Source: Flammeovirgaceae bacterium UBA2371 (lineage in GTDB: Bacteria > Bacteroidota > Bacteroidia > Cytophagales > Cyclobacteriaceae). Taken from it: DNA of 64,000 nt. The notes beneath the pieces were generated by a model. It saw only the letters and a program-made list of their open reading frames with translations. It had not been told where the DNA came from and ran no database searches. Made by a program: the position numbers and the translations under genes. Numbering within the stretch: the first letter of the stretch is position 1; each line of letters opens with the position of its first letter. The stretch spans positions 49,450 to 113,449 of the forward strand of contig DDTF01000034.1 in NCBI GenBank assembly GCA_002345965.1, given 5' to 3'. Shown here piece by piece: positions 53,860-62,804 of the stretch.

Positions 53860-54705
53860 ATGAAAAAATACTTTACCCTGCTATTGGGTATCCTTGTAAG
53901 CGGCATTGCGCTCGCACAGATTAAAACACCGCCTGCCAGTCCTACGTTCGAATTGAAAGGTACGGTTGGTTTTGCGGAAGTGAAAGTGGTGTACTCCAGA
54001 CCCAGCGCCAACGGAAGGCAAGTGGCTGGCAACCTGATCCCCTATAATGAGGTATGGCGCACGGGTGCCAATGCCTCTACTAAAATCAGCTTCAGTGAGC
54101 CTGTTAAACTTAATGGCAACAGTGTGCCTGCTGGAGAGTACGCATTGTATACCATCTTCACAGAAGAAAAAGCCACCATCATTCTCAGTAAAAATCTGAG
54201 CTGGTGGGGCGCCATAGGGTATGACCCTGCAGAAGACTTGCTAAGATTTGAAGTTCCGGTGAAGCACCCCAGCAGTCATTATGAAACTTTTACCATCAGC
54301 TTTTCCGACTTCAAAAGAAATTCGGCAAACCTCAATCTCAAATGGGAAAATACCAAGGCAATGTTCAGCATTGAATCGGATGTTGATGCAAGGGTAATGG
54401 CCGACATCAAAGCGCAATTGATTGATGCCAAAACGCCCAACGCAAGAAGCTACTACGATGGCGCTGCCTATTATTTTGATACAGACAGGGATCCTAAGCT
54501 GGCATTAACTTGGATCACCAAAGCCATTGAAATGAATGAAAACCCTCAATACTGGATGGTGCACCTCAAGGCTAAAATATTGGCGAAAAACAACAACAAA
54601 CCGGAAGCCATTGCTACCGCTAAAAAATCCATGGAAATGGCCAAAACTGCTGGCAACATGGACTACGTAAAACTCAATGAACAACTGATTGCCTCACTGA
54701 AATAA
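53860..54705 (+). CDS. DUF2911 secreted protein
   Basis: A 281-residue protein with a signal peptide (about 1-20, ending GIALAQ). DUF2911 marks are VVYSRPSANGRQVAGNLIPYNEVWRTGANASTKISFSEPVKLNG, PAGEYALYTIF and NLSWWGAIGYDPAEDLLRFEVPV. The C-terminal 90 residues add a TPR-like helical part (about 195-280). Function unknown. It is followed two bases later by a small membrane protein gene and preceded by the striking palindrome at 53816-53856, which probably controls both. Confidence 0.9.
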   Translation: MKKYFTLLLGILVSGIALAQIKTPPASPTFELKGTVGFAEVKVVYSRPSANGRQVAGNLIPYNEVWRTGANASTKISFSEPVKLNGNSVPAGEYALYTIFTEEKATIILSKNLSWWGAIGYDPAEDLLRFEVPVKHPSSHYETFTISFSDFKRNSANLNLKWENTKAMFSIESDVDARVMADIKAQLIDAKTPNARSYYDGAAYYFDTDRDPKLALTWITKAIEMNENPQYWMVHLKAKILAKNNNKPEAIATAKKSMEMAKTAGNMDYVKLNEQLIASLK

Positions 54706-54707
54706 AG

Positions 54708-54983
54708 ATGGGCAGGTACCGCGATTGGATCATAATGGCCGGAGCGGTTATCTGCTTTATTGAATTTTTGACAATCGATCAAATGCCATCACCTGAAAAT
54801 GCCCAACTCACAGGCATACTTCATGTGATGGCTTCTGTTTTTTTACTGCTCACCCTCATCCTTTACCTTTCTACCTGGAAGTGGGCGTGGATATTGATAC
54901 TGCGTGTCATCTTTGCCGGATTCATTGTATTGATGATGGGGTACGCCTTCAGGCGTGGGATGGAAATGCTTTCCCTTTTTTAA
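54708..54983 (+). CDS. Small three-helix membrane protein
   Basis: A 91-residue protein with three hydrophobic segments (about 7-23, 35-57 and 60-80), a short cytoplasmic start and a basic C-terminus. No known family recognised. It begins two bases after the DUF2911 stop, so the two are almost certainly co-transcribed. Confidence 0.7.
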   Translation: MGRYRDWIIMAGAVICFIEFLTIDQMPSPENAQLTGILHVMASVFLLLTLILYLSTWKWAWILILRVIFAGFIVLMMGYAFRRGMEMLSLF

Positions 54984-55143
54984 CTTCGTGGGTTATTCTT
55001 AATAGACATTCCAACTTCGGACGTTAGTGTTCGATATCGAAACCCTTTTGCCCCACATAGGGCTGATTCCATCCTTTTATGACCGTTGGCGCAGATTGGC
55101 ACCCTAGTTGTCATAGGTCGACTTTGCCTAAATTCTGAATTCA

Positions 55144-57519
55144 ATGATTAAAAGCTATTTTTTGGTGGCCCTTCGCAGCCTGATGCGAAACCGACTTCAC
55201 GCAAGTATCAACATCCTGGGTCTTGCCATTGGTATGACCTGTTGCATTCTGATCATGTTGTTTGTTCAGTTCGAATTGAATTATGACAGGCAAAATAAAG
55301 ATGCTGATAAAATCTATCGCATCGTCACAGATCTTGAGGCCAACAATTGGGCCATTTCAGCTTTTCCTATGGGTGCAACACTAAAGGAAAATTTTGAAGA
55401 AGTAGAAAAGTATACACGTATAAAACCTATAGAAGTTTTTATTCAAAACTATGACAAGGATATAAAGATCAAGGAGAAAGTATTCTATGCCGATAGCTCT
55501 GTGTTTGATGTGTTGGACATCGCCCTTATTAAAGGCAACCCGGCCACTGCATTGGCCGAAATCAATTCAATGGTAATTACACCAGAGAAAGCACGTGCTT
55601 ATTTTGGAGAAGAAGACCCCATTGGGAAAACCTTGACAATGCTAGGAAACAACCGTGAGTTTAAAATTACCGGCATATTCGAACCCTTGCCATCCAATTC
55701 TCATGTACACATGAACATGATGGCTTCCTCCGACAGCTACCAGCTGATGCGTGCCGACAACAATACCGGTTGGAATTACTTAACCAATCATTACACTTAC
55801 CTGGTACTTCAAAAAAACATAGATCACCTCGCGTTCGAAAAAAAGATTTCCTCCTTTTTGGATGAATACCATCACCTTTCTCCCGATGATCCTCGCAATG
55901 TGGTCAGGTTACAACCACTTACTTCCATTCACTTGTATTCCAACAGGGGCCTGGAAATAGAAGCCAATGGCAGCATGAATACAGTTTATATTCTTTCAGC
56001 CATTGGATTTTTTATTCTCTTGATAGCCTGCATCAACTTCATGAACCTGACTACCGCACAATCATTGAAAAGAGCGCGGGAAGTAGGCATACGCAAAGTA
56101 GTGGGAGGGCGCAAAGATCAGCTAGTCTTCCAATTCCTGAGCGAATCGGTGGTGATCAGTGTGATTTCACTGCTGCTCTCTGTAGTTATTCTTTCTGCCA
56201 TTGTACCGATGTTCAATGACATGACCGGAAAACAAATTGTACTCAACCCACTGGACAATGGATTCATTGTACTGGCGTTTCTCTTCATTACATTTTTTGT
56301 GGGAGTATTGGCAGGTACCTATCCAGCCTTCTTCCTGTCCGGCTTTCAGCCAACCCTGGTGCTAAAGGGAAAATTTATTTCCAATGCAAAAGGCCAGCTG
56401 CTGAGAAAAGGACTGGTGGTGTTTCAGTTTGCCATTGCCTTTGTTATTATGGTGGGTACCTATATTGTGTATGAACAATTGGATTACATGATGAGCAAGG
56501 ACATGGGCTTTGACCGTGAGCAAGTCATGGTCATACAGATGCCAAGAGACAGCGTTGGTGACCTGACCATTAAGACTGAAATAACTCGCCTGGCTGGAGT
56601 GCAAAGTGTAACCCGATTTGTAGAAATGCCTGGTCGAATGGTGCGCACTTCTACCGTCTGGTACGAAGGGGTGGAGAACAACGTCCCTGAAAACCTTTAC
56701 CTCTTCAGCGGTGATCATGACTTGCTCAAAACCCTGGACATGAAGTTGAAGACCGGAAGCTACTTTGATGTGAACACACAACAATTCTATAAAGAGTTTG
56801 TCATCAACGAAACGGCCTTGAAACACTTTGGCTGGAAAATGGAAGAAGCCGTAGGCAAGTTGATGGACATAGGAGGTAGGTCAGAGGAGCCGGGCCGGGT
56901 GATTGGCGTAGTGGAAGATTTTCACTTTAAGCATCTTCACGATCAAATCGACCCGCTGGTCATGTACCTGGAGCCTAATTTTGAAGGACGTTTTATGGCC
57001 ATCAAAATAAAATCAGATAACCTGAAAGGACAGATCAGCAGCATTGAAAGAACATGGAAGACGCTGCTTCCTCAATATGAGTTTGAATATGTTTTTCTGG
57101 ACGAAACTTTCGACAAACTGTTTGATGAAGAGAAAAAACTGGGACAGCTTTTTAGCATATTCTCAGGATTGGCCGTATTCATTTCATGTCTGGGTCTGTT
57201 TGGACTGGCCTCCTTTACCCTGGAGCAGAGCCGCAAATCAGTAGCCGTGAGAAAAGTACTGGGGGCAACGGTAGTGGGCATCGTGCTGATGATGTCGCGC
57301 GATTTTCTCAAGCTGGTGTTTTTGGGAATGTTGATTGCCGCTCCAGTCGCTTACTTCTCTATGAACAAATGGCTGGAAGGTTTTGCTTATAATGTTGGCT
57401 TTGTGTGGATGGTGTTTTTGTATGCAGGCATGGTAGGGGTGCTGGTAGCATTTGGTACGGTAAGTTATCATTCGCTCAAGGCTGCTATCTCCAACCCGGT
57501 AGATTCACTTAAGGAGTAA
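55144..57519 (+). CDS. FtsX-like ABC transporter permease (MacB_PCD type)
   Basis: A 791-residue permease with the same architecture as the one at 44767: N-terminal FLVALRSLMRNRLHASINILGLAIGMT, MacB-like periplasmic domain, FtsX helices (KRAREVGIRKVVGGR), a second periplasmic domain and a final FtsX block (QSRKSVAVRKVLGAT). No ATPase is linked. The two are clearly paralogous but diverged, so they are old duplicates rather than a recent copy. A strong terminator follows and is shared with the convergent S15 hydrolase. Confidence 0.9.
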   Translation: MIKSYFLVALRSLMRNRLHASINILGLAIGMTCCILIMLFVQFELNYDRQNKDADKIYRIVTDLEANNWAISAFPMGATLKENFEEVEKYTRIKPIEVFIQNYDKDIKIKEKVFYADSSVFDVLDIALIKGNPATALAEINSMVITPEKARAYFGEEDPIGKTLTMLGNNREFKITGIFEPLPSNSHVHMNMMASSDSYQLMRADNNTGWNYLTNHYTYLVLQKNIDHLAFEKKISSFLDEYHHLSPDDPRNVVRLQPLTSIHLYSNRGLEIEANGSMNTVYILSAIGFFILLIACINFMNLTTAQSLKRAREVGIRKVVGGRKDQLVFQFLSESVVISVISLLLSVVILSAIVPMFNDMTGKQIVLNPLDNGFIVLAFLFITFFVGVLAGTYPAFFLSGFQPTLVLKGKFISNAKGQLLRKGLVVFQFAIAFVIMVGTYIVYEQLDYMMSKDMGFDREQVMVIQMPRDSVGDLTIKTEITRLAGVQSVTRFVEMPGRMVRTSTVWYEGVENNVPENLYLFSGDHDLLKTLDMKLKTGSYFDVNTQQFYKEFVINETALKHFGWKMEEAVGKLMDIGGRSEEPGRVIGVVEDFHFKHLHDQIDPLVMYLEPNFEGRFMAIKIKSDNLKGQISSIERTWKTLLPQYEFEYVFLDETFDKLFDEEKKLGQLFSIFSGLAVFISCLGLFGLASFTLEQSRKSVAVRKVLGATVVGIVLMMSRDFLKLVFLGMLIAAPVAYFSMNKWLEGFAYNVGFVWMVFLYAGMVGVLVAFGTVSYHSLKAAISNPVDSLKE

Positions 57520-57543
57520 TGAATCGTCTTTAAGAAATAAAAG

Positions 57544-57567
57544 AGGGGCAGTATTATACTGCCCCTT
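57544..57567. terminator. Bidirectional terminator between convergent genes
   Basis: AGGGGCAGTA pairs perfectly with TACTGCCCCT around a TTA loop. A T-rich stretch follows on the plus side and an A-rich one precedes it, so it can stop transcription from both directions. Confidence 0.9.
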
Positions 57568-57590
57568 CTGATTTATTTTAATCCCCAGAT

Positions 57591-59462
57591 TTACTTCACA
57601 ATGGGTATCCTGATCAACGATGGATATTTTTTGGAATGATGAATGGTGTTATGTGCCACCACGCCTTTGGCTTCATCATAGTTATTGCCTCCAGTATTCA
57701 GGTTTCTGTCAAATCGAGGAAAATTACTGCTGGATATTTCTATGCGAATGCTGTGACCCGCAGCAAAATAATTGCTGGTAGACATGGGAGATAACTTAAT
57801 GGGGTAAACCTTACCCTTCTCCATGAACACTTCTTTGTCGTAACCTTCACGATAGCGCACGCGCTGAATGGTCTCATCCAGGTTGTAGGCCTTGCCATCT
57901 GGATACACATCAATGAGTTTGATGGTTACGTCTGTGTCTTTGACATCCGATGACAGGTACAATGTGCTTTCAATGAATCCACTCACTTCAATGCCCTCTT
58001 TAAGTGGTGCCGAAGTATACACTAAGATATCATCTCTTAATTCCATTTCAGACTGATCGAATGCTCCGCCTTGTACAGCATTGCCGGTGCAGCACACGTT
58101 GCCGCCATAAGATTTTACAGGATTCATTGGATCATAGGTGAAAGTATCAGGCTGGTCCTTACCGGGGGCTTTGGCTACCAGTTGCCCGTCACCATTTCTG
58201 GTATTGGCTTTGCCACCACTGGTAAGGTAAAAGTCGGTCATCACTACTCCTTGGGGCGGCCAGGTATCCGAAGATTGCCATTGGTTGGTGCCCATGGTAT
58301 AATATTGTACACGTGGAGTCTTTGATTTGAAATCATTGGCTTCACCTTTCAATGTCAGGTCAAACCATTTGTAAATCTGATCATCATAATCGAGGCGGGC
58401 ATCCCCAACACTGCGCTCACCTACGATGGTATTTTCTGTGGCACGTTTGTAGGCACAATGCAAAGTAGGGGCAATCACCAGGTATTGGTTGTCGGCTACT
58501 TCAGGGCTGGTGGCATTGTTGCGCACATGGTTGAACAAAGTCAGGTTGGGACTGGATGACACATCGTACCAGGACACAAACCAAAAGCCGGGCACATTTA
58601 AAGGTTTGTCATCATGGTACAAGCCGCCTTCAAACCAGGCCGGATCGTTAGGCTTGCGTGGAATCATCTTATCATAAACTCCTTTTGAGCCATTCACATT
58701 TTTAATGATGTCTTTGACAGGAAGGTGACTAAGACCATACGCCCAATCTACTCTCGGCATCTCTGGTGCCAGATCATAGAAGCGTTGCACCCTTTGCAAA
58801 TCCGACTGGGTAATGTCTTTGGGGAACATCGGTCTGAACTCGTCTACTTGTGTGCCATACAGCCATGAGATAAACAACATTTGTGTGGCACCACCCCGGT
58901 ACCAGTTGCCTTGTTCGTAAAATTCTCCAACACGCCCTACGCCTGCACCAAATCCCTGGGCTACCATGGCGCCATGAGAGGGGTGATCCAATGCGGCCAC
59001 GGCCATTTGCCACTCGGCCGTAGAAGAACATCCCAGAGTACCAATTTTTCCGTTCGACCACGATTGTTTGGCCATCCAGGAGAATGCATCGTAACCATCG
59101 GTGGTAGGAGGCCCCAGAATATCCCATTTTCCTTCTGAAAAGAATTTTCCTCTTTCGTTTTGTACCACGTAAGCATATCCCCGCGAAACGGCATCGTAGG
59201 CAGCCTGATAGGATCTGGTGCGCTCTTCACCATCACCCCAGGTATTGAAATTGTAAGGTGTCTTCGAGAATATGATGGGTACTTTCTGATCGCCTTTAGG
59301 TCGATAGATATCGGTGGCTAGTCTTATGCCATCGCGCATGGGCATCATCACCTTTTGATCGATGATGGCGATTTTTTCCAACTGTTCATAAGTGATCTCC
59401 TGTGCGTACAGTACAGAGGTCGCTCCGCTAAGTAGGAGCAAGAGTAAAAAACGGATCTTCAT
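57591..59462 (-). CDS. Secreted S15/CocE-type X-Pro dipeptidyl peptidase or esterase
   Basis: ATG 59462 gives a 623-residue protein with a good signal peptide (IRFLLLLLLSGATSVLYAQ). The S15 domain opens with VMMPMRDGIRLATDIYRP, followed by the nucleophile region GTLGCSSTAEWQMA, an Asp candidate in SWYDVSSSP and a His in VIAPTLHC. The C-terminal PepX_C jelly roll (about 390-620) holds VSGFIESTLYLSSDVKDTDVTIKL. This matches CocE/NonD hydrolases, which may act as peptidases or esterases. The gene shares a terminator with the FtsX permease and lies after the SulP gene on the same strand. Confidence 0.9.
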   Translation of the reverse strand: MKIRFLLLLLLSGATSVLYAQEITYEQLEKIAIIDQKVMMPMRDGIRLATDIYRPKGDQKVPIIFSKTPYNFNTWGDGEERTRSYQAAYDAVSRGYAYVVQNERGKFFSEGKWDILGPPTTDGYDAFSWMAKQSWSNGKIGTLGCSSTAEWQMAVAALDHPSHGAMVAQGFGAGVGRVGEFYEQGNWYRGGATQMLFISWLYGTQVDEFRPMFPKDITQSDLQRVQRFYDLAPEMPRVDWAYGLSHLPVKDIIKNVNGSKGVYDKMIPRKPNDPAWFEGGLYHDDKPLNVPGFWFVSWYDVSSSPNLTLFNHVRNNATSPEVADNQYLVIAPTLHCAYKRATENTIVGERSVGDARLDYDDQIYKWFDLTLKGEANDFKSKTPRVQYYTMGTNQWQSSDTWPPQGVVMTDFYLTSGGKANTRNGDGQLVAKAPGKDQPDTFTYDPMNPVKSYGGNVCCTGNAVQGGAFDQSEMELRDDILVYTSAPLKEGIEVSGFIESTLYLSSDVKDTDVTIKLIDVYPDGKAYNLDETIQRVRYREGYDKEVFMEKGKVYPIKLSPMSTSNYFAAGHSIRIEISSSNFPRFDRNLNTGGNNYDEAKGVVAHNTIHHSKKYPSLIRIPIVK

Positions 59463-59559
59463 AAGTCTCAAATTTAGTCTGGTGAATATATTGATATGCA
59501 CGTAGAAATAAAATATGGGACATTCAGATGACCAATCACCACACCTGCTATTGGCGAGC

Positions 59560-61101
59560 TTATATCTTGTCTACCACTACTTTATAGGTAGGATCTTCCA
59601 GAATGTTCACCTCAATGATGTCGTTGGCATTGTGAAGTAAGAGGCGGCAGTCGGCACTCAGGTGTCGGAGATGGAGTTTCTTGCCTACTTTCTTATAGCG
59701 CTCGGTTATTTTGTTCAGCGCTTCTATGCCCGACATATCCGTGATCCTGCTCTCTGAGAAATCAATGATCACTTCATTAGGATCATTGAGCACATCAAAC
59801 TTCTCATTGAAGGCAGATACTGATCCGAAAAATAAAGGCCCAAAGATTTCATAGTGTTTTACACCAGCCTCATCAACATACTTTCTGGCGCGAATACGTT
59901 TGGCGTTTTCCCAGGCAAAAACCAGTGCAGCGATTATTACACCTATCAATACCGCCAATGCCAGGTTGTGCAAGAGCACAGTCACCAGCATTACCGTTAC
60001 CATCACAAAAATATCTGACTTCGGCATTCTTCTGAAAGTTCGGAGACTGGCCCACTCAAAAGTGCCAATAGCCACCATGATCATCAGTCCGGTGAGTGCC
60101 GCCATTGGCAGCTGTTCGATCAGGCTGGCGCCAAACATAATGAACACAAGCAGCATTACTGCCGCTATTATGCCAGACAACCTTGCCCGTGCTCCCGATG
60201 AAATGTTGATCAAGCTCTGACCGATCATGGCACAACCACCCATACCGGAGAAAAATCCTGTAACAATATTGGCGGCACCCTGTGCCACTGCTTCTTTGTT
60301 GCTTCGTCCGCGTGTTTCGGTGATCTCGTCTATCAGGTTGAGCGTAAGCAAACTTTCAATCAAGCCTACACCCGCTACAATCAGGGCATAAGGAAAAATA
60401 ATTTGAAGCGTTTCAAAATTGAAAGGCAGATTGGGAATATGAAAAGGAGGAAAGCCGCCTTGAATGGAGGCAATGTCACCAACTGTTTTGGTGTCGATGC
60501 TAAAGCCGATAACGATGGCAGACACGACAAGTATGGCAGTGAGCGAAGAGGGAACGGCTTTCGTAAGCTTGGGCATGCCCCAGATGATGAACATGGTGAG
60601 CAACACGAGTCCCAGCATCAGCCACAGAGATGTTCCGCTCATCCATTGCAACATACCGGATGGGCCGATCTCTTTGAATTGATCCAGCTGGGAAAGAAAG
60701 ATAACGATGGCCAGTCCGTTTACAAATCCAAACATAACAGGATGCGGCACCAGCCGGATGAATTTACCCAATCGTAGTACGCCAGCAGTTACCTGAATGA
60801 TGCCCGCCAGCACCACCGTAGCGAAAATGTATTCTACACCGTGCGATTTGGCCAGCGCTACAATCACCACGGCTACAGCTCCGGTGGCCCCAGAGATCAT
60901 GCCCGGCCTTCCACCAAAGATGGAAGTGATCAATCCGATGGTAAAAGCAGCATACAAACCTGTAAGTGGAGATAAGCCGGCAATCATGGCGAAAGCAATG
61001 GCCTCAGGCACCAGCGCCAGGGCTACGGTGAGCCCGGAGAGTATTTCGATTTTGTAATCGACCTTTTGTTGCAGATCAAACAGGTTGAGGTATTGCTTCA
61101 T
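59560..61101 (-). CDS. SulP-family anion transporter with STAS domain
   Basis: A 513-residue transporter: hydrophobic core (about 15-390) and a C-terminal STAS domain (about 400-510, EVIIDFSESRITDMSGIEALNKI). The core carries the SulP marks GLTVALALVPEAIAFAMIAGLSPLTGLYAAF and GGCAMIGQSLINISSGARARLSG. Sequence style is close to bicarbonate/anion SulP proteins, but whether it carries sulfate, bicarbonate or another anion cannot be read here. A 14-bp palindrome lies one base upstream of the start. Confidence 0.92.
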   Translation of the reverse strand: MKQYLNLFDLQQKVDYKIEILSGLTVALALVPEAIAFAMIAGLSPLTGLYAAFTIGLITSIFGGRPGMISGATGAVAVVIVALAKSHGVEYIFATVVLAGIIQVTAGVLRLGKFIRLVPHPVMFGFVNGLAIVIFLSQLDQFKEIGPSGMLQWMSGTSLWLMLGLVLLTMFIIWGMPKLTKAVPSSLTAILVVSAIVIGFSIDTKTVGDIASIQGGFPPFHIPNLPFNFETLQIIFPYALIVAGVGLIESLLTLNLIDEITETRGRSNKEAVAQGAANIVTGFFSGMGGCAMIGQSLINISSGARARLSGIIAAVMLLVFIMFGASLIEQLPMAALTGLMIMVAIGTFEWASLRTFRRMPKSDIFVMVTVMLVTVLLHNLALAVLIGVIIAALVFAWENAKRIRARKYVDEAGVKHYEIFGPLFFGSVSAFNEKFDVLNDPNEVIIDFSESRITDMSGIEALNKITERYKKVGKKLHLRHLSADCRLLLHNANDIIEVNILEDPTYKVVVDKI

Positions 61102-61102
61102 G

Positions 61103-61116
61103 TTTTACCGGTAAAA
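61103..61116. promoter_or_regulatory. 14-bp palindrome directly before the SulP start
   Basis: TTTTACCGGTAAAA is a perfect palindrome one base upstream of the start codon (minus strand). A few 14-bp palindromes are expected by chance in this window, so only the position makes it notable. Confidence 0.35.
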
Positions 61117-61135
61117 AAGTTGCAAAAGTACAGAA

Positions 61136-61240
61136 AAGGAGGCAATAAGTTAGCCACGGGACAAACATGGCTCAGATAGGTTAAAGGTACCCCTCCTTCA
61201 CGAAACTCCGGCACTGTACTGAATTAATCGCTAAGGAGGG
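61136..61240 (+). ncRNA. Possible leader RNA with competing stems
   Basis: CCCTCCTT (61191-61198) can pair with AAGGAGG at 61136-61142 on one side, enclosing an AGCCA/TGGCT stem, or with AAGGAGGG at 61233-61240 on the other. The two pairings exclude each other, as in attenuators and riboswitches. No T run follows and no known class fits. The gap 61102-61347 has no gene. Confidence 0.25.
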
Positions 61241-61347
61241 ACACCATCCCAACAGGAAGTGCTGTATCACATGACCTAAAATGATAAAATTCCGTGTTAA
61301 TTTGCTTTTCCTAATTGCAAGCTGGTTTTTAATATATAAACTAACCC

Positions 61348-61650
61348 ATGATCTACATCACGCAGCTTATCTATATCATTGACGGCCAGGAAAAAGTGTT
61401 CGATGAATTTGAAGCCGTGGCCATACCTATCATTAGAAAATACAATGGCAGTCTCCTGCTGAGGGTGAGGCCTGACGACAGCGCCTTCATCGAACATCAG
61501 ATGGAGAAGCCATATGAAATACATTTGGTCGCATTCGATTCGGATCATGACTTTGAAAACTTCAAACAGGATGAAGAACGCAAAAAGTTTTTACATTTAA
61601 AGGAACAGTCCATCAGGGCTGCTATCCTGTATCAGGGAACAAAATTATGA
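61348..61650 (+). CDS. DUF1330-like protein
   Basis: A 100-residue cytoplasmic protein with the dimeric alpha/beta-barrel pattern of DUF1330: YITQLIYIIDGQEKVFDEFEAVAIPIIRKYNGSLLLRVRP, then HLVAFDSDHDFENFKQDEERKKF. Family members are small homodimers of unknown function. It is followed 50 bases later by the SDR gene in the same direction, so a two-gene operon is likely. Confidence 0.8.
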   Translation: MIYITQLIYIIDGQEKVFDEFEAVAIPIIRKYNGSLLLRVRPDDSAFIEHQMEKPYEIHLVAFDSDHDFENFKQDEERKKFLHLKEQSIRAAILYQGTKL

Positions 61651-61709
61651 ACGATGTTGCAGGATTGATGGTTTGATGTATTTATAACAAGTGCGCTAAA
61701 GTGAGAAAC

Positions 61710-62312
61710 ATGAAAATATTAATAGTAGGAGGTAACGGTACAATAGGCAAAAGAGTGAGCACCCATTATTCGGAGAAGGATGAAGTGCTTATTGCAGGAC
61801 GCACCAAAGGAGATGTCACGGTAGATTTGGTGGACTCCAGGTCCATAAAGCAGATGTTTGAAAAGACGGGTAAACTGGATGCGATCATCAGCATAGCAGG
61901 GGAGGCCAAGTGGGCCAATTTCAAAGACCTGACAGAAGAAGATTATTACATAGGACTGAAGAGTAAATTGATGGGGCAGGTAAACCTGGTGCGCATTGGT
62001 CAACACTACCTCAACCCTAATGGATCGATCACACTCTCAACAGGTATTCTGGCTGACGACCCGGTGGTGAAAACCGCCAGTGCCGCCATGGTAAATGGAG
62101 GCATCCACAGTTTTGCCAGGGCAGCAGCACTGGAACTGGAAAATGGAATTCGTCTTAACGTAGTGTCACTGGGTATGGTGGAAGATGCCTACGACAAATA
62201 CAAAGATTATTTTCCGGGCCACAATCCCATTCCCATGAACAAAGTGGTAAATGCTTATGTGCGCAGTGTGAACGGAAAAGGAAATGGAGAGATTATACGG
62301 ATTTATGAATAG
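61710..62312 (+). CDS. Atypical short-chain dehydrogenase lacking the catalytic Tyr-Lys
   Basis: ATG 61710 gives 200 residues and places the Rossmann motif VGGNGTIGK at the usual site; a GTG at 61701 is an alternative. LDAIISIAGEA replaces the NNAG signature, and SITLSTGI is the usual Ser region. The YxxxK position reads ASAAMVNGGIHSFARAAALEL, with Ala and Met instead of Tyr and Lys. It is also short. It is therefore an atypical SDR, perhaps NAD(P)-binding but not a standard oxidoreductase. It follows the DUF1330 gene. Confidence 0.82.
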   Translation: MKILIVGGNGTIGKRVSTHYSEKDEVLIAGRTKGDVTVDLVDSRSIKQMFEKTGKLDAIISIAGEAKWANFKDLTEEDYYIGLKSKLMGQVNLVRIGQHYLNPNGSITLSTGILADDPVVKTASAAMVNGGIHSFARAAALELENGIRLNVVSLGMVEDAYDKYKDYFPGHNPIPMNKVVNAYVRSVNGKGNGEIIRIYE

Positions 62313-62351
62313 GATTTTATATCAGAGTACACCTCGCGGTACACTTAGGAA

Positions 62352-62720
62352 TTACTTTTGCATATACTCCTGCCACGTCACCAGCAAATACTTCTCCTTG
62401 CCCTTTTCCTTTAAGGACAGGAATCCATACTCGTAACAAAATAAGTAGACTTGTCCATTCTGGTTTTTCCAATAGTGGGTAAAGAACTTAGGGTTGAATC
62501 CGTCTTCCAGTAATTTTTCTTTACGAAGGGTAGTGAAGCCGCTTTTATTATAATGTTTAAGAATTTTACGGTTGGTTTTCAATTGCTTGTCCACCTGTAA
62601 ATAGAATGTTTCTTTGAGCAATCGATTGGCGTATTGCGCTGCAGATCGGCAGGTAGGGGAGCAGTAGATTTTGTCTTTTCGCCCTTTTATGGTTTCTCCG
62701 CAAGTAGGACAAACATTCAT
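62352..62720 (-). CDS. Zinc-ribbon protein of unknown function
   Basis: From ATG 62720 (GTG 62726 is an alternative) the protein has 122 residues. An N-terminal zinc ribbon (VCPTCG...KIYCSPTCRSAA) is followed by a basic helical region (about 30-80) and a C-terminal part ending YLLVTWQEYMQK. Such proteins occur widely in Bacteroidota, often near mobile or regulatory genes, and may bind DNA. It diverges from the integrase gene, sharing an 84-base region with a palindrome. Confidence 0.75.
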   Translation of the reverse strand: MNVCPTCGETIKGRKDKIYCSPTCRSAAQYANRLLKETFYLQVDKQLKTNRKILKHYNKSGFTTLRKEKLLEDGFNPKFFTHYWKNQNGQVYLFCYEYGFLSLKEKGKEKYLLVTWQEYMQK

Positions 62721-62740
62721 GGTCACAAAATTACATGTTG

Positions 62741-62754
62741 AATATACGTATATT
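62741..62754. promoter_or_regulatory. 14-bp palindrome between the zinc-ribbon and integrase genes
   Basis: AATATACGTATATT is a perfect palindrome about 20 bp from the zinc-ribbon start and 50 bp from the integrase start. It may be an operator for both; AT richness raises the chance of coincidence. Confidence 0.35.
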
Positions 62755-62804
62755 ATGCGCTTAATATCGCATTCCGGGATTCTTCTTTAATAAGATTTGT
62801 CCTC

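Noticed and set aside
54984..55143. A third LytTR-like site before the second FtsX permease (GTT cores at 55085 and 55107)
   Set aside because: Spacing is 22 rather than 21 bp and the flanks do not match each other.
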